Positions 17,799-26,792 of a stretch of DNA of 64,000 bases are shown piece by piece. The notes beneath the pieces were generated by a model. That model was not told the origin of the DNA, did no database searches, and worked only from the letters and a program-made list of their open reading frames with translations. This DNA is from Leifsonia psychrotolerans (GTDB taxonomy: Bacteria > Actinomycetota > Actinomycetes > Actinomycetales > Microbacteriaceae): contig NZ_JACCFM010000001.1 in assembly GCF_013410665.1 (NCBI RefSeq), forward strand, positions 2,356,001 through 2,420,000, written 5' to 3'. Numbering within the stretch: the stretch's first letter is position 1; each line of letters opens with the position of its first letter. The translations under genes were made by a program, and so were the position numbers.

Positions 17799-20246
17799 CT
17801 AGCTGGCGGTGCCGCCCCCCGCCGACACGGAGTCCTGCGCCACGAGTGACGTCGTCACACGGCGCACAATTGCCGCCGCACCGTGCTTCTCCAGACGTGC
17901 GAGGGTTCGCTGCTGGTTGTGCGGCACACCGTAGTGAAAACCCTGCGCGCTGCGCACGCCGATCGCGTGCAGATGATCGGCCATCCGTTGGTTTTCCACA
18001 CCCTCGACGATCATCGAATACTCGAGGCTGTCGCCGAAACTCTGCAGCGCGGTGAGCACCTCGCGTTGCCGCACATCATCAAGGTCGTCAACGAGCCCTC
18101 GATCGATTTTCAGAATATCCATCGGCACCCGCACCAACGCGTCGACGGAGGAATCCTGGGAACCGTAGTCGTCGAGGGCAATCAGGATGCCGCGCTCCCG
18201 CATCCGTTCCGCTTGGATGCGCACCTCCATCGGTACGCGCTCCACCGAGCGCTCATTCAATTCCAGGCAGAGTGAGAGGTCGGGATAGCGCGCAGCCAGC
18301 TCTTCGAGGAATGTGCCGACGCGCTCGGGCAGCATTTGCACCGCCTCGATGTTGATGGCAATGCAGACCACGGTCGGCGCAACCCGTCGAAACGCGTCGG
18401 CAGCGGCCATCGCCCGGGTGGCCACTTGACGCGTGAGCGCGTCCAAGCGGCCGAGCGACTTCGCCTTCTCGACCAAGGTCGCGGGCGACACGGTGCCCAC
18501 GTCGCTGTCTGAATAGCGCACAAGCGCTTCGAACGCCCAGATCTGATTGTTGACCAGACTCACGATCGGTTGGAAGGCGACGTCTAACCGATCGTCGTCG
18601 ATGGCCCGAACGACAACGTCATTGAGGTACGACGAGTGGTGCGGTGAGACCGCAATGCTGCTCTTCTTCTTCGCCCCCAGATGGCGGCGGGCCGTTTTGG
18701 TACCGAGCATGCTGCGATCGGCGTCGTGCACCAGCGAACTAATGTCGGCCTCACGATGTGCGGAGTAGGCGAGCCCGATGCTAAGCACCGGTTCGAAGCT
18801 GATTCCCTCGATGACAAGAGGAGGTTCCGTGGCAACTTTGAGCCGCTCCGCACGGGCCGTGGCCTCCTCCACCGACGTGAGATGGGTGAGGATGACGGCG
18901 AACTCGTCGCCGCCGACCCGGGCGACCAGGTCTTCGGAGCGCACGGACCCCAGCAAACGTCGGCTGATCTCCCGGAGCATCTCATCGCCCACAGCATGCC
19001 CATGACGGTCGTTCACACTCTTGAAGTCGTCCACGTCGATGAAAAGAACGGCCAATGCCTCTGAGTACTCGCGGTGCTCATTGATGTTCGTGAGGGTCTC
19101 GTGAAAGGCCCCGTAGTTGGGCAGGCTGGTGAGCGGATCGCTATTGGCGCGAGTCGTCAGCCCGCCGATGTTGCGCCGGGCCATCAGGACGGCGCTTGCC
19201 GTCTGCGCCAGTGCAGCCAGGGCGCTTCGGTCCGCCTCCGTGAACGCGACATCCATCGAATCTCGCCGTGCGATGACGTACTCGGTGCGGCCCGGCTCGA
19301 ACTCGACGGCGACCCCGATTTCACCGGGTCGGGGTGGCGTCGCCGCGACCCGCACGGACTGCACACCGATCGTGTCAGAGATCGAGCGTCGAAGCAGCAG
19401 GCTGGTTTCCATCGCGGCATCACGCGCGGATGCTGCCTCGACACCACGCACCCCGACAGTGGACGGGGCGCGCATATCGGTGGCGCCCAACGCCAGCGTG
19501 CCCTCGATCAGACCGAGGAGGCGGCGTCGCATTGCCACTTTACGGGTGTGCGCGGTGAGGGCCAGCGCGACGCCCGCCAGCAGCAACAGCACGATCAGGG
19601 TGTTCACACCGGCCGAGCCCCCACTCATCAACGGGAGACCGTGTGCGCTCCAGTGATCAGACAGCAACGCCAGCGCGCCGACGAGCACGGCAAGCCCGAC
19701 CGTGCGCACCACCGAGACGGCCTGCCGCTGCTCACTGCGTGTGCCCATGGTGATGCGCTCACGCAGTGACTCTGCTCCGATGACAAAAAAGACGTAGGCC
19801 GCACAGCCCACGGCCAGTGCGGGGTGCGACGGAACCCCGCCCAGCGACAGGGCCAGTGACACGACGGCAATGCCTGCGGCTCCAATGCCGGCCAAGGCGG
19901 CGCTGTAGAGGGCAATGAGAGGACGGACTCGACGGATGATTCCCACCATCAGCACCCCGAGCACGACGAGTCCGGCTGCAACCAGGGGTGAGAATGACGA
20001 GCTCGATGCTGGGACGACAAGAACCGGAAGACTGATCACGATGCCCAGATGCGCCGAACGCCCCAGCCTAAGCAGGCAGCGTTCCCACGTTCCCGCACAG
20101 AACACGGCGGCCGCGGCAACCGGCCACTTCGCCGCGTCCCCGACCCATAACGCCGCGACGGCATTCACGACCAACACGACGACGATCAGCGCCAGAACGG
20201 CGAAGATGATGCGTGACGCCCCCGAACGACCCCGAATTTCCTTCAC
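17799..20246 (-). CDS. Membrane GGDEF-EAL protein (c-di-GMP turnover)
   Basis: Makes and/or breaks c-di-GMP. The 815 residues comprise about eight membrane helices (15-235), a linker, a GGDEF domain (365-525) and an EAL domain (540-795). Diguanylate cyclase residues look intact: FIDVDDFKSVNDRHGH, VGGDEF at 444-449, and a candidate inhibitory RxxD site (RSED 436-439). The EAL side retains FEALVRY (573-575), INIEAVQ, ELNE, LDDYG (692-693), LKID and EGVE, so phosphodiesterase activity is plausible. GTG at 20246 is chosen; further upstream codons are Arg-rich and unconserved. First gene of the signalling operon. Confidence 0.92.
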   Translation of the reverse strand: MKEIRGRSGASRIIFAVLALIVVVLVVNAVAALWVGDAAKWPVAAAAVFCAGTWERCLLRLGRSAHLGIVISLPVLVVPASSSSFSPLVAAGLVVLGVLMVGIIRRVRPLIALYSAALAGIGAAGIAVVSLALSLGGVPSHPALAVGCAAYVFFVIGAESLRERITMGTRSEQRQAVSVVRTVGLAVLVGALALLSDHWSAHGLPLMSGGSAGVNTLIVLLLLAGVALALTAHTRKVAMRRRLLGLIEGTLALGATDMRAPSTVGVRGVEAASARDAAMETSLLLRRSISDTIGVQSVRVAATPPRPGEIGVAVEFEPGRTEYVIARRDSMDVAFTEADRSALAALAQTASAVLMARRNIGGLTTRANSDPLTSLPNYGAFHETLTNINEHREYSEALAVLFIDVDDFKSVNDRHGHAVGDEMLREISRRLLGSVRSEDLVARVGGDEFAVILTHLTSVEEATARAERLKVATEPPLVIEGISFEPVLSIGLAYSAHREADISSLVHDADRSMLGTKTARRHLGAKKKSSIAVSPHHSSYLNDVVVRAIDDDRLDVAFQPIVSLVNNQIWAFEALVRYSDSDVGTVSPATLVEKAKSLGRLDALTRQVATRAMAAADAFRRVAPTVVCIAINIEAVQMLPERVGTFLEELAARYPDLSLCLELNERSVERVPMEVRIQAERMRERGILIALDDYGSQDSSVDALVRVPMDILKIDRGLVDDLDDVRQREVLTALQSFGDSLEYSMIVEGVENQRMADHLHAIGVRSAQGFHYGVPHNQQRTLARLEKHGAAAIVRRVTTSLVAQDSVSAGGGTAS

Positions 20247-20313
20247 GCAGTCACAGTAGCTCAGACGCGCACCCTCCCCGGTACGACACCGCCTCTCGCG
20301 TCGACGAGGCGCC

Positions 20314-21069
20314 TCAACCTGCCAATGATTCGCTGAGGAAGTCCAGTGTGATGCGCCAGGCGCGCGTCGCGGCATTCGCGTTGAAGGCCCCGAGGTTCGT
20401 CTCGTTGAAGAACGCGTGCCCGCAGTCGGGAAACACCTCGGCGCGAAAGTCGACGCCTGCCGCGCTCAGCTGTTGCCGGAATTCGGGAAGCGCGGCCATC
20501 AGCCGCACATCATTCGCGCCGTAGAAGGCTTGAATTCGGCACCGGATGCCGCCGAGTTCCGCCACCGAATAGTTGGCCTGACCGTAGAACGGCACCGCCG
20601 CGCGCAGCCGCGGTTCGTGCACGGCGAGGCTGTAGGCCTGACTGCCACCGAAGCAAAATCCAACGACACCGACGCGCCCGTTGATCCCGGGTTGCGCAGT
20701 CAACTCGTCGAAGCAGGCGCGCAGGTCGACGTCGGCTGCGGCCGAGAAATCGGGCGAGTTCAGCGGTGCCATCAGCTCACGCAAGCGCGGCTGTACCCGG
20801 TTTCTGGCCTCGGGGTCTGACCCGAATGCTGCGGCCTGCAGCGCGGCAATCTCGTCGGAATCAAGGTCTCGGTGAGCGAAAAGGTCGGGCGCGAGCACCA
20901 GGTACCCCTCGGCGGCGAATCGATCGGCCACCCTCTTGATCTGGTCGACGAGGCCCCACACTTCATGTACCACCAGCAGCGCGCCACGGACAGGCACGTC
21001 GGCGCCGGGTTCGCTCCGGTAGGCCTGCACCGTGCCCGCGCCGTGGGTGATGTCGCTCATTCCATTCAT
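20314..21069 (-). CDS. Dienelactone hydrolase family protein
   Basis: An alpha/beta-hydrolase of 251 residues. The nucleophile elbow GFCFGGSQ puts Cys139 in the active site, with Asp187 (YGANDVR) and His218 (DCGHAF) completing the Cys-Asp-His triad of dienelactone hydrolases. An AAGGAG sequence 8 nt upstream supports the ATG at 21069. Dienelactone from chlorocatechol degradation is the classical substrate, but no catechol genes are nearby, so the real substrate is open. Stands alone, 158 nt after the SDR gene on the same strand. Confidence 0.85.
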   Translation of the reverse strand: MNGMSDITHGAGTVQAYRSEPGADVPVRGALLVVHEVWGLVDQIKRVADRFAAEGYLVLAPDLFAHRDLDSDEIAALQAAAFGSDPEARNRVQPRLRELMAPLNSPDFSAAADVDLRACFDELTAQPGINGRVGVVGFCFGGSQAYSLAVHEPRLRAAVPFYGQANYSVAELGGIRCRIQAFYGANDVRLMAALPEFRQQLSAAGVDFRAEVFPDCGHAFFNETNLGAFNANAATRAWRITLDFLSESLAG

Positions 21070-21227
21070 CGGGCTGCTCCTTCGTGTACGGCGGATTCAC
21101 CGTCATTGTGCACCTTCCGCGATCCGGTTGCCTCGACGCTCACGCGGCCCACAGCATCAACACGACGCCCCTCGGCCTGGCGCGGAGCCGGGCGGAGGGG
21201 CGTTGTGGTGACGCGAATGGTGCGTGC

Positions 21228-21986
21228 TTAGGCGATACCACCACCATCGACGACGAGAGCGGAGCCTGTGACATAGGAGGAGTCGTCGCTGGCGAGCCAG
21301 ACGACGGCCGCGGCGACCTCCGCGGGCTCACCCATTCGACCGAGCGGACGGTCAGCAGATTCGGCGAGAAACGCGTCGGTGTCTTGCGCAAGCTGGCGGG
21401 CTTCTTCGCGCAGCATTCCGGTGTTCACATCACCCGGGTTGACCGAGTTGACGCGGATGCCCTGCGGTCCATGGTCGATCGCGAGCGCACGGGTCATGTT
21501 CACGACGGCACCCTTCGAGGCACAGTAGGAGATGGCCTGACCGCCACCCTTGAGGCCCCAGCCGGAACCGGTGTTGACGATCGAGCCGCCGCCGTTCGCG
21601 GCCATGACCGGCACGATGTGCTTGCACATCAGGAAGATCGACTTCACGTTGACGCCGAAGACCATGTCCCATTCCTCGGCCGTGGTCTCGACGGCGGTAG
21701 TGCGGCGAATGATGCCGGCATTGTTGAACACGACGTTGACCCCGCCGAATTCCTCAACGGTCGTGGCAATCACGCGCTGGATGTCTTGCTCGTTGGCAAC
21801 ATCAGCAGCGATGGCAACTGCGGTGCCCCCGGCTGCGCGGATCTCAGCGACGACTGCCTCCGCGGCATCCGCCCGCAAATCGACGACCGCCACCTTCGCG
21901 CCTTCAGCCGCGAAAGCCAGCGCGGTGGCGCGGCCGATTCCGCCGGCACCGCCGGTGACAATTGCGTTCTTGTTTTCTAGACGCAT
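21228..21986 (-). CDS. Short-chain dehydrogenase/reductase
   Basis: A classical SDR of 252 residues: cofactor motif TGGAGGIG (11-18), NNAG (88-91), and catalytic Ser141, Tyr154 and Lys158 in SYCASK. Asp36 after the second strand (VVDLRA) favours NAD over NADP. It overlaps the upstream NAD-kinase-like gene by 10 nt, so the two are co-translated. Substrate not recognisable. Confidence 0.88.
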   Translation of the reverse strand: MRLENKNAIVTGGAGGIGRATALAFAAEGAKVAVVDLRADAAEAVVAEIRAAGGTAVAIAADVANEQDIQRVIATTVEEFGGVNVVFNNAGIIRRTTAVETTAEEWDMVFGVNVKSIFLMCKHIVPVMAANGGGSIVNTGSGWGLKGGGQAISYCASKGAVVNMTRALAIDHGPQGIRVNSVNPGDVNTGMLREEARQLAQDTDAFLAESADRPLGRMGEPAEVAAAVVWLASDDSSYVTGSALVVDGGGIA

Positions 21987-23149
21987 GGCTGCGCTCCTTT
22001 TTCTTCGGTTGACACTTCTGGTGCGGTGACAGGGTAAACGCCGGAACTGCCCACGCCCGTGATCACACGGATGTAGCCGGCAAGAGTGCGGTCGACCTCG
22101 GCGTTGCCCGTGTCGACCAGGAGAGGTTGCCCCAGCAGCAGGGCAAGTTTCTGTTCGGTGGCGACTACGAGCAACGGATCGCGGCCGAGTGCGGCGACGA
22201 CCGAGGCCGAGATTTGCTGGTTGCCACGTCCGAGCAAGAATCCCTGCCCGCCGATCACCGTGACGATGGCCTTCGCCGGAGTGGTGGACACGAGCTCGAG
22301 CAGCTGCCGCTCGGAGGCGTCGGCGAGGATGAGCGAGCCGCCGCAGACCACGTCGACGCCGAGCGGCGTCTTCTCGACCCCGAGTTGGCGGGCGATTTCG
22401 CGCGTCGTTCCACCGGGGCCGAGCAGGTAGTGGGTGGTGTCATTCATCGCGGCGACGGCCCCGCGTGCTGCGGCGTGAACGGCCGCCGCCTCGGTGACCG
22501 GGGTCGCACTTTTTCGCGACTGGGTACGCCCGATCACGAACGGAACCTGTACGAGAGCGAAGAGTTTTGGGTCGACCCGGCCGTGCCGGATCTGCTCCTC
22601 GTCGACGTCGAGCACCTCGCGCTCGGTGAGCGGAATCTGCTCGTCACCAAGCCATCGGGTGGCCAGAACGCCGGCCGCCGTCGGGCTGACTGCGAAGCAT
22701 CCCGAATACATCTTGACCCCGGCCGGCACGCCGAGTATCGGCCGCTCGGGACTGAGCGCGGATGCGACGTCGCGCGCCGTTCCGTCACCGCCGACGAAGA
22801 GGATCAGGTCGGCTCCGGCTTTCTCGATCGCCGCAGCGGCGGCAACGGTGTCGCGTGCGGTGGTGGCGGACACGGCCTGGCCATGACCGGCCGTGTACGC
22901 GATGTGGGCTCTGAGACCGGCTGCAGTGACGGCATCCGCCCCCATCGAGCCGGCGGCGGTGAAAATTGTGGCGTCCGGGTAGGACTCGGCGATCACCTGC
23001 AGCGCACGGATACCGCGCTCACTGGCATGCGCGGCCGAGCCGCGGGTGCGAGCGAGCGCCTGCACGGCCTCGCCGTCGCTGCCCTTGAGGCCGGCCGGTC
23101 CGCCAACCCCGGCGACGGGGTTGATCAGCAGGCCGAGTGTGCGATTCAT
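21977..23149 (-). CDS. NAD-kinase-like (AcoX-type) protein
   Basis: A 390-residue protein of the ATP-NAD kinase/AcoX group, with N-terminal MNRTLGLLINPVAGVGG and the phosphate-binding LFVGGDGTARDV near 108. AcoX-type proteins sit in acetoin and other catabolic operons, and their reaction is poorly defined; housekeeping NAD kinase is shorter (about 300 residues). The ATG at 23149 is chosen because the open frame further upstream is only translated repeat (LDQRGLDQRG). Co-transcribed with the SDR; separated from gcvPB by a repeat array. Confidence 0.78.
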   Translation of the reverse strand: MNRTLGLLINPVAGVGGPAGLKGSDGEAVQALARTRGSAAHASERGIRALQVIAESYPDATIFTAAGSMGADAVTAAGLRAHIAYTAGHGQAVSATTARDTVAAAAAIEKAGADLILFVGGDGTARDVASALSPERPILGVPAGVKMYSGCFAVSPTAAGVLATRWLGDEQIPLTEREVLDVDEEQIRHGRVDPKLFALVQVPFVIGRTQSRKSATPVTEAAAVHAAARGAVAAMNDTTHYLLGPGGTTREIARQLGVEKTPLGVDVVCGGSLILADASERQLLELVSTTPAKAIVTVIGGQGFLLGRGNQQISASVVAALGRDPLLVVATEQKLALLLGQPLLVDTGNAEVDRTLAGYIRVITGVGSSGVYPVTAPEVSTEEKGAQPCV

Positions 23150-23156
23150 ACGTGGT

Positions 23157-23529
23157 GCTCCTGATGGTCGGTGGTCGAGACCCCGTTGGTCGAGCCCCCG
23201 TTGGTCGAGACCCCGTTGGTCGAGCTTGCCGAGACCCCAGTCAGATCTCGACACGCTCGATCAGCGGTTTCGTTGGTCGAGCTTGCCGAGACCCCAGTCA
23301 GATCTCGACACACTCGATCGGCGGTTTCGTTGGTCGAGCCTGTCGAGACCCTAGTCAGATCTCGACACGCTCGATCAACGGTGCACCTCGATCAACGGTG
23401 CACCTCGATCAACGGTGCACCTCGATCAGCGGTTTCGTTGGTCGAGCCTGTCGAGACCCTAGTCAGATCTCGACACGCTCGATCAACGGTGCACCTCGAT
23501 CAGCGGTGCACCTCGATCAGCGGTTCTCG
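23157..23529. repeat. TCGA-rich repeat array between gcvPB and the NAD-kinase-like gene
   Basis: About 370 nt of iterated units. GTTGGTCGAGACCCC-type units (23170-23240) are followed by two or three copies of an approximately 70-nt block containing TTGGTCGAGCTTGCCGAGAC, CAGATCTCGACACGCTCGATC and CGGTTTCG, then short CTCGATCAACGGTGCAC units. It abuts the 3' end of gcvPB. No gene is supported; open frames here are repeat translation. Confidence 0.88.
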
Positions 23530-25092
23530 CTAGCTGAAGTACTTGCGCTGGTACATGCGCCAGGTGATGGCCCAACGCTCGGGGTCGTCGAGGTCATCGT
23601 GGTGGGTGTGGTGCACCGTCTGGTTGTGCGGCGCGGTGCGCACGACATCCGGCGTCTCCCGCGCCTCACGAGCCACCTCGGCCAGCACGCCGGCATACTC
23701 GTCAAGCTCGGCCATCGTGTATGACTCGGTGGGCTCGAGGGTGAAGGGCTGCGGCACCACGTAGGGGTGGTGGCTGGTCCAGTAGTGCATGCCGAAGTCG
23801 CTGGCGCGCACACCGATCTCTTCCGAGCTGATGCCGGTCTCTTCGAACAGTTCCTGCCAGGAGTAGCGCACCTGCTCGATGCGGCGACGACCCGTGGCGT
23901 ACGGGGCGGATGCGCCGGGGATCTCGAGGATGCGCTTCATCAGATAGTTGTTGTTCAGCACGGCGATCTCGGCGACGGCGCGGAGGCCTTCTGCGCCGAG
24001 GGCCATGATCCACGAGTAGGCGCGCACCAGGTTCGGAACGACACCGTAGAACGGCGCCACCTTGCCGATGGACTGCGGACGGTCGGCGTTGAGGGTGTAG
24101 CGGTCGCCCACCTTTTCAACGATCGGGCCCGGCAGGAACGGCGCGAGCGCCTCGGAGACGGCGTTGGCGCCGGCACCCGGTCCACCACAGGCGTGCGGGG
24201 TGGAGAACGTCTTGTGCAGATTGAAGTGGCAGACGTCGAAGCCGGCGTCGCGGGCTCGGGTGATGCCGAGGATGCCGTTGGCGTTGGCCTGGTCGTATGA
24301 CGCGAGGGCACCGACGGAGTGAGCCAGGTCGACCCATTCCTTGACGCGCGGGTTGAAGATTCCGGTGTCTTCCGGGTTCGTGATCATGATCGCGGCGGTC
24401 TGCGGGCCGATCACGGCGCGCAGGGCGTCAGCATCCGGGTAGCCCTCGGCGTCCGGGTACAAGGTGATGACCTTATAGCCGGCGGCCTTGGCCGTGGCGG
24501 CGTTCGACGGGTGGCTGAAGATCGTGGTGATGACCTCGTCGCGCTGGTCGCCTTCACCGTTGGACTCGTGGAATGCACGGATCATCGCGATGTTGGTCCA
24601 GATCGCGGTCGAGCCACCACTGGTGTGCAGCGACACGCTGTGCATGCCGGAGATCTCGGCGATCATCCGCTCGAGGTCGAAGATCAGCTGGAGCACACCC
24701 TGCGCGTCGGCTTCGTCCTGCAGCGGGTGCATGTCGACGAGCTTGGTGGTGCGGATCAGCGCATCGTTGACCTTGGGCGAGTACTTCATGGTGCAGGTGC
24801 CCTGTCCCACGTCGACGTTGAGGTCGGCGCTCAGGTTCTCCTGGCTCAGGCGCAGGTAGTGGCGCAGCACGCGCATCTGACCCATTTCGGGCAGTGCGGC
24901 CTGCTTCTTGCGGCGAAGGCCCTCGGGCAGGTCGGCGACGACGTCACCAACAGCCGCGGTGACGGCGGCCTCCGGGCGCGAGACGAGAACGCCGCGCTCG
25001 CCGGGCGTCGTCAGCTCGAAGATGACCTTTTCGTCCCAGCTCGCCTGGTGGAAGCGACGCAGGGCTGGCTTGGGTGCAATGGGGAGGCTCAT
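23530..25092 (-). CDS. gcvPB: Glycine dehydrogenase (decarboxylating) subunit 2
   Basis: The PLP subunit of split glycine decarboxylase (P-protein), 520 residues. The cofactor lysine is Lys294 in HFNLHKTFSTPH, followed by CGGPGAG. It releases CO2 from glycine and passes the aminomethyl group to lipoyl-H-protein. It overlaps gcvPA by 4 nt (ATGA), so the subunits are made together. No gcvT or gcvH is present in the window. The 3' end abuts a repeat array. Confidence 0.93.
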   Translation of the reverse strand: MSLPIAPKPALRRFHQASWDEKVIFELTTPGERGVLVSRPEAAVTAAVGDVVADLPEGLRRKKQAALPEMGQMRVLRHYLRLSQENLSADLNVDVGQGTCTMKYSPKVNDALIRTTKLVDMHPLQDEADAQGVLQLIFDLERMIAEISGMHSVSLHTSGGSTAIWTNIAMIRAFHESNGEGDQRDEVITTIFSHPSNAATAKAAGYKVITLYPDAEGYPDADALRAVIGPQTAAIMITNPEDTGIFNPRVKEWVDLAHSVGALASYDQANANGILGITRARDAGFDVCHFNLHKTFSTPHACGGPGAGANAVSEALAPFLPGPIVEKVGDRYTLNADRPQSIGKVAPFYGVVPNLVRAYSWIMALGAEGLRAVAEIAVLNNNYLMKRILEIPGASAPYATGRRRIEQVRYSWQELFEETGISSEEIGVRASDFGMHYWTSHHPYVVPQPFTLEPTESYTMAELDEYAGVLAEVAREARETPDVVRTAPHNQTVHHTHHDDLDDPERWAITWRMYQRKYFS

Positions 25093-26525
25093 GCGCTCTT
25101 CTCCTCGGTGTGGACAGCGGACGTGTGGGCAGCGGCAGTGTTGTTGGATGCGGCGTTCAAAACGGCGGCGACGGAGGCGACCAACCGGTCGATGTCGGCC
25201 TGGGTGGTGACCTCGGTCACGCAGACGAGCAGCTCGTACTCGCCGACGACGACACCGGGCTCGATGCCCTCGGTGCGCAGCGTGCTGACGACCCGGTGTG
25301 CAGTGACGGATGCGCCGCTGAAGTCGACGACGAACTCGCGCAGGTGCAGGGCGTCATCGGTCAGCCTCACGCCGGCCAGGCCGGAGAGCTGCTGCTGGGC
25401 GTAGCGGGTGCGAGCGAGCAAGGTTTCGCCGAGGTCGGCCATTCCCTGCGGTCCCATCAGAGCGAGGTAAACGCCGGCGGCGATCCCCCAGAGCGCGGCG
25501 GCGGTGCCGACCCACTCTTTGCCGTCTTCGCGCAGGGCGAAGGAGGTGCGGTCGTAGGCGACGTCGCCGAAGCCGTACTCACCGGCAACATCCGTCGAGG
25601 CCAGGCCGAACAGACGGGACGGCATTTCCATGATGAATGTGGGGTCGTCGTGCACGGCGATGAAGCCACCGTGCGCGCCGCCGAACCACTGGTGAATGCC
25701 GAAAGCCTGGATGTCGCCACAGACGATGTCGGCGCCCTGGTCGGCCGGTGGGGTGAGAACGCCGTAACCGACCGGGTCGGTTCCGACGACGAGCACGGCG
25801 CCCACAGCGTGGGCGGCATCGGCGAGCTGACGGATGGCGGTTTCAACTGCACCGCTGTAGCTGGGGGTTTCGACCCAGATGGCGGCGATCTCGTCGCCAC
25901 GCGACTCGATGAGTGCGACAGCTGCCGCAACATCCGCGGTGCCGTTGACCGTGGGCACAAAGCTGAGGTCGAGGTTCGGGCGCACGAAGTCGCTCACGCG
26001 GGACAACTTGTCGGGCAGCACGTCGCTGACGACGATCACGCCGCGGCGACCGCTCATGCGACCGGCCATCGACAGCGAGGTCGCAGTGGCCTGGTACCCG
26101 TCGTAGGTCGGAACGTTGACGACGTCCATGTTCAGCAGCTCGGCCATGAGCGACTGGTAGGTGAACAGCGCCTGAAAACGACCGTGGTCCTCGTAGGGCT
26201 CGCCGGCGTAGGCGGTGAGGAACTCGCTGCGATTGATGACCTCGTCGACGACGGCGGGAACGAAGTGGTTGTAGGTACCGGCGCCGAGGAAGCTCAGCTT
26301 TTCCTTGGTCGAGCGGTTCTTCGCGAGAACGCCTTCGACGTGGCGCACGAGGTCCTGCTCGGCAACGAGCGGGGCCGGCAGGTCGAGCGGGCGGTCGAGG
26401 CGCAGCCCGGCGGGCACGTCAACGTAGAACTCTTCGATCGACTCTGCACCGACGGCGGCAAGCATCGCTGCTTTGACGTCAGGTGCCGAGTTCGGCAAGT
26501 AGGGGTGGACGAATGGTTGTGTCAT
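25089..26525 (-). CDS. gcvPA: Glycine dehydrogenase (decarboxylating) subunit 1
   Basis: The N-terminal half of split P-protein, 478 residues, starting MTQPFVHPYLPNSAPD and containing FLGAGTYNHFVPAVVDEV and the AYTPYQAE-like AYAGEPYEDHGRFQALFTYQ stretch. It forms the heterotetramer with GcvPB. A promoter with a TGTATACA operator lies 70-95 nt upstream and is shared, divergently, with the ABC operon at 26793. From general knowledge most actinobacteria carry a single fused GcvP, so the split form suggests acquisition or a specialised role. Confidence 0.92.
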   Translation of the reverse strand: MTQPFVHPYLPNSAPDVKAAMLAAVGAESIEEFYVDVPAGLRLDRPLDLPAPLVAEQDLVRHVEGVLAKNRSTKEKLSFLGAGTYNHFVPAVVDEVINRSEFLTAYAGEPYEDHGRFQALFTYQSLMAELLNMDVVNVPTYDGYQATATSLSMAGRMSGRRGVIVVSDVLPDKLSRVSDFVRPNLDLSFVPTVNGTADVAAAVALIESRGDEIAAIWVETPSYSGAVETAIRQLADAAHAVGAVLVVGTDPVGYGVLTPPADQGADIVCGDIQAFGIHQWFGGAHGGFIAVHDDPTFIMEMPSRLFGLASTDVAGEYGFGDVAYDRTSFALREDGKEWVGTAAALWGIAAGVYLALMGPQGMADLGETLLARTRYAQQQLSGLAGVRLTDDALHLREFVVDFSGASVTAHRVVSTLRTEGIEPGVVVGEYELLVCVTEVTTQADIDRLVASVAAVLNAASNNTAAAHTSAVHTEEKSA

Positions 26526-26592
26526 ATTTGTGTCCCTCTGCTGGAGCGGTACGGAAGAAAGTGACGCGTCGGAACGAGTCAGGCCTGATTGT

Positions 26593-26621
26593 ATTCTGTA
26601 TACACTTTAAGTGACTGTCAA
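26593..26621 (-). promoter_or_regulatory. Promoter of gcvPA with overlapping operator
   Basis: On the minus strand, -35 TTGACA (26616-26621), a 17-bp spacer and -10 CAGAAT (26593-26598). The palindrome TGTATACA (26597-26604) overlaps the spacer and -10, a layout typical of repression. The 18-mer GATTGTATTCTGTATACA (26587-26604) recurs exactly at 36532-36549. Confidence 0.65.
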
Positions 26622-26703
26622 CCTCGGATCGCCAAACTTTCGAGCCTCGAGCTCAAATTGCCGCTTGCGGGAGCATTGTGACCGCTTGCGCCGAACACAT
26701 TGC

Positions 26704-26744
26704 TTGACATCGATGGCAATGCTCTGTGAAAATCCTGTATACAG
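26704..26744 (+). promoter_or_regulatory. Promoter and operator of the first ABC operon
   Basis: -35 TTGACA (26704-26709), 18-bp spacer, -10 GAAAAT (26728-26733), then the palindrome CTGTATACAG (26735-26744) immediately downstream, over the expected transcription start. It is followed by an ACACAGCAC short repeat (26746-26768). The operator core equals that before gcvPA, implying a shared repressor. Confidence 0.6.
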
Positions 26745-26792
26745 AACACAGCACACAGCACACAGCACGAGAGATGTCCAATGGAGGGCACA

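Noticed and set aside
23149..23254. N-terminal extension of the NAD-kinase-like protein
   Set aside because: The extra codons encode LDQRGLDQRG from the adjacent DNA repeat; the ATG at 23149 gives the conserved N-terminus.
26526..26792. Glycine riboswitch upstream of gcvPA
   Set aside because: I looked for the tandem glycine aptamer pattern and saw instead a promoter with a palindromic operator close to the gene; no conserved aptamer core was found.
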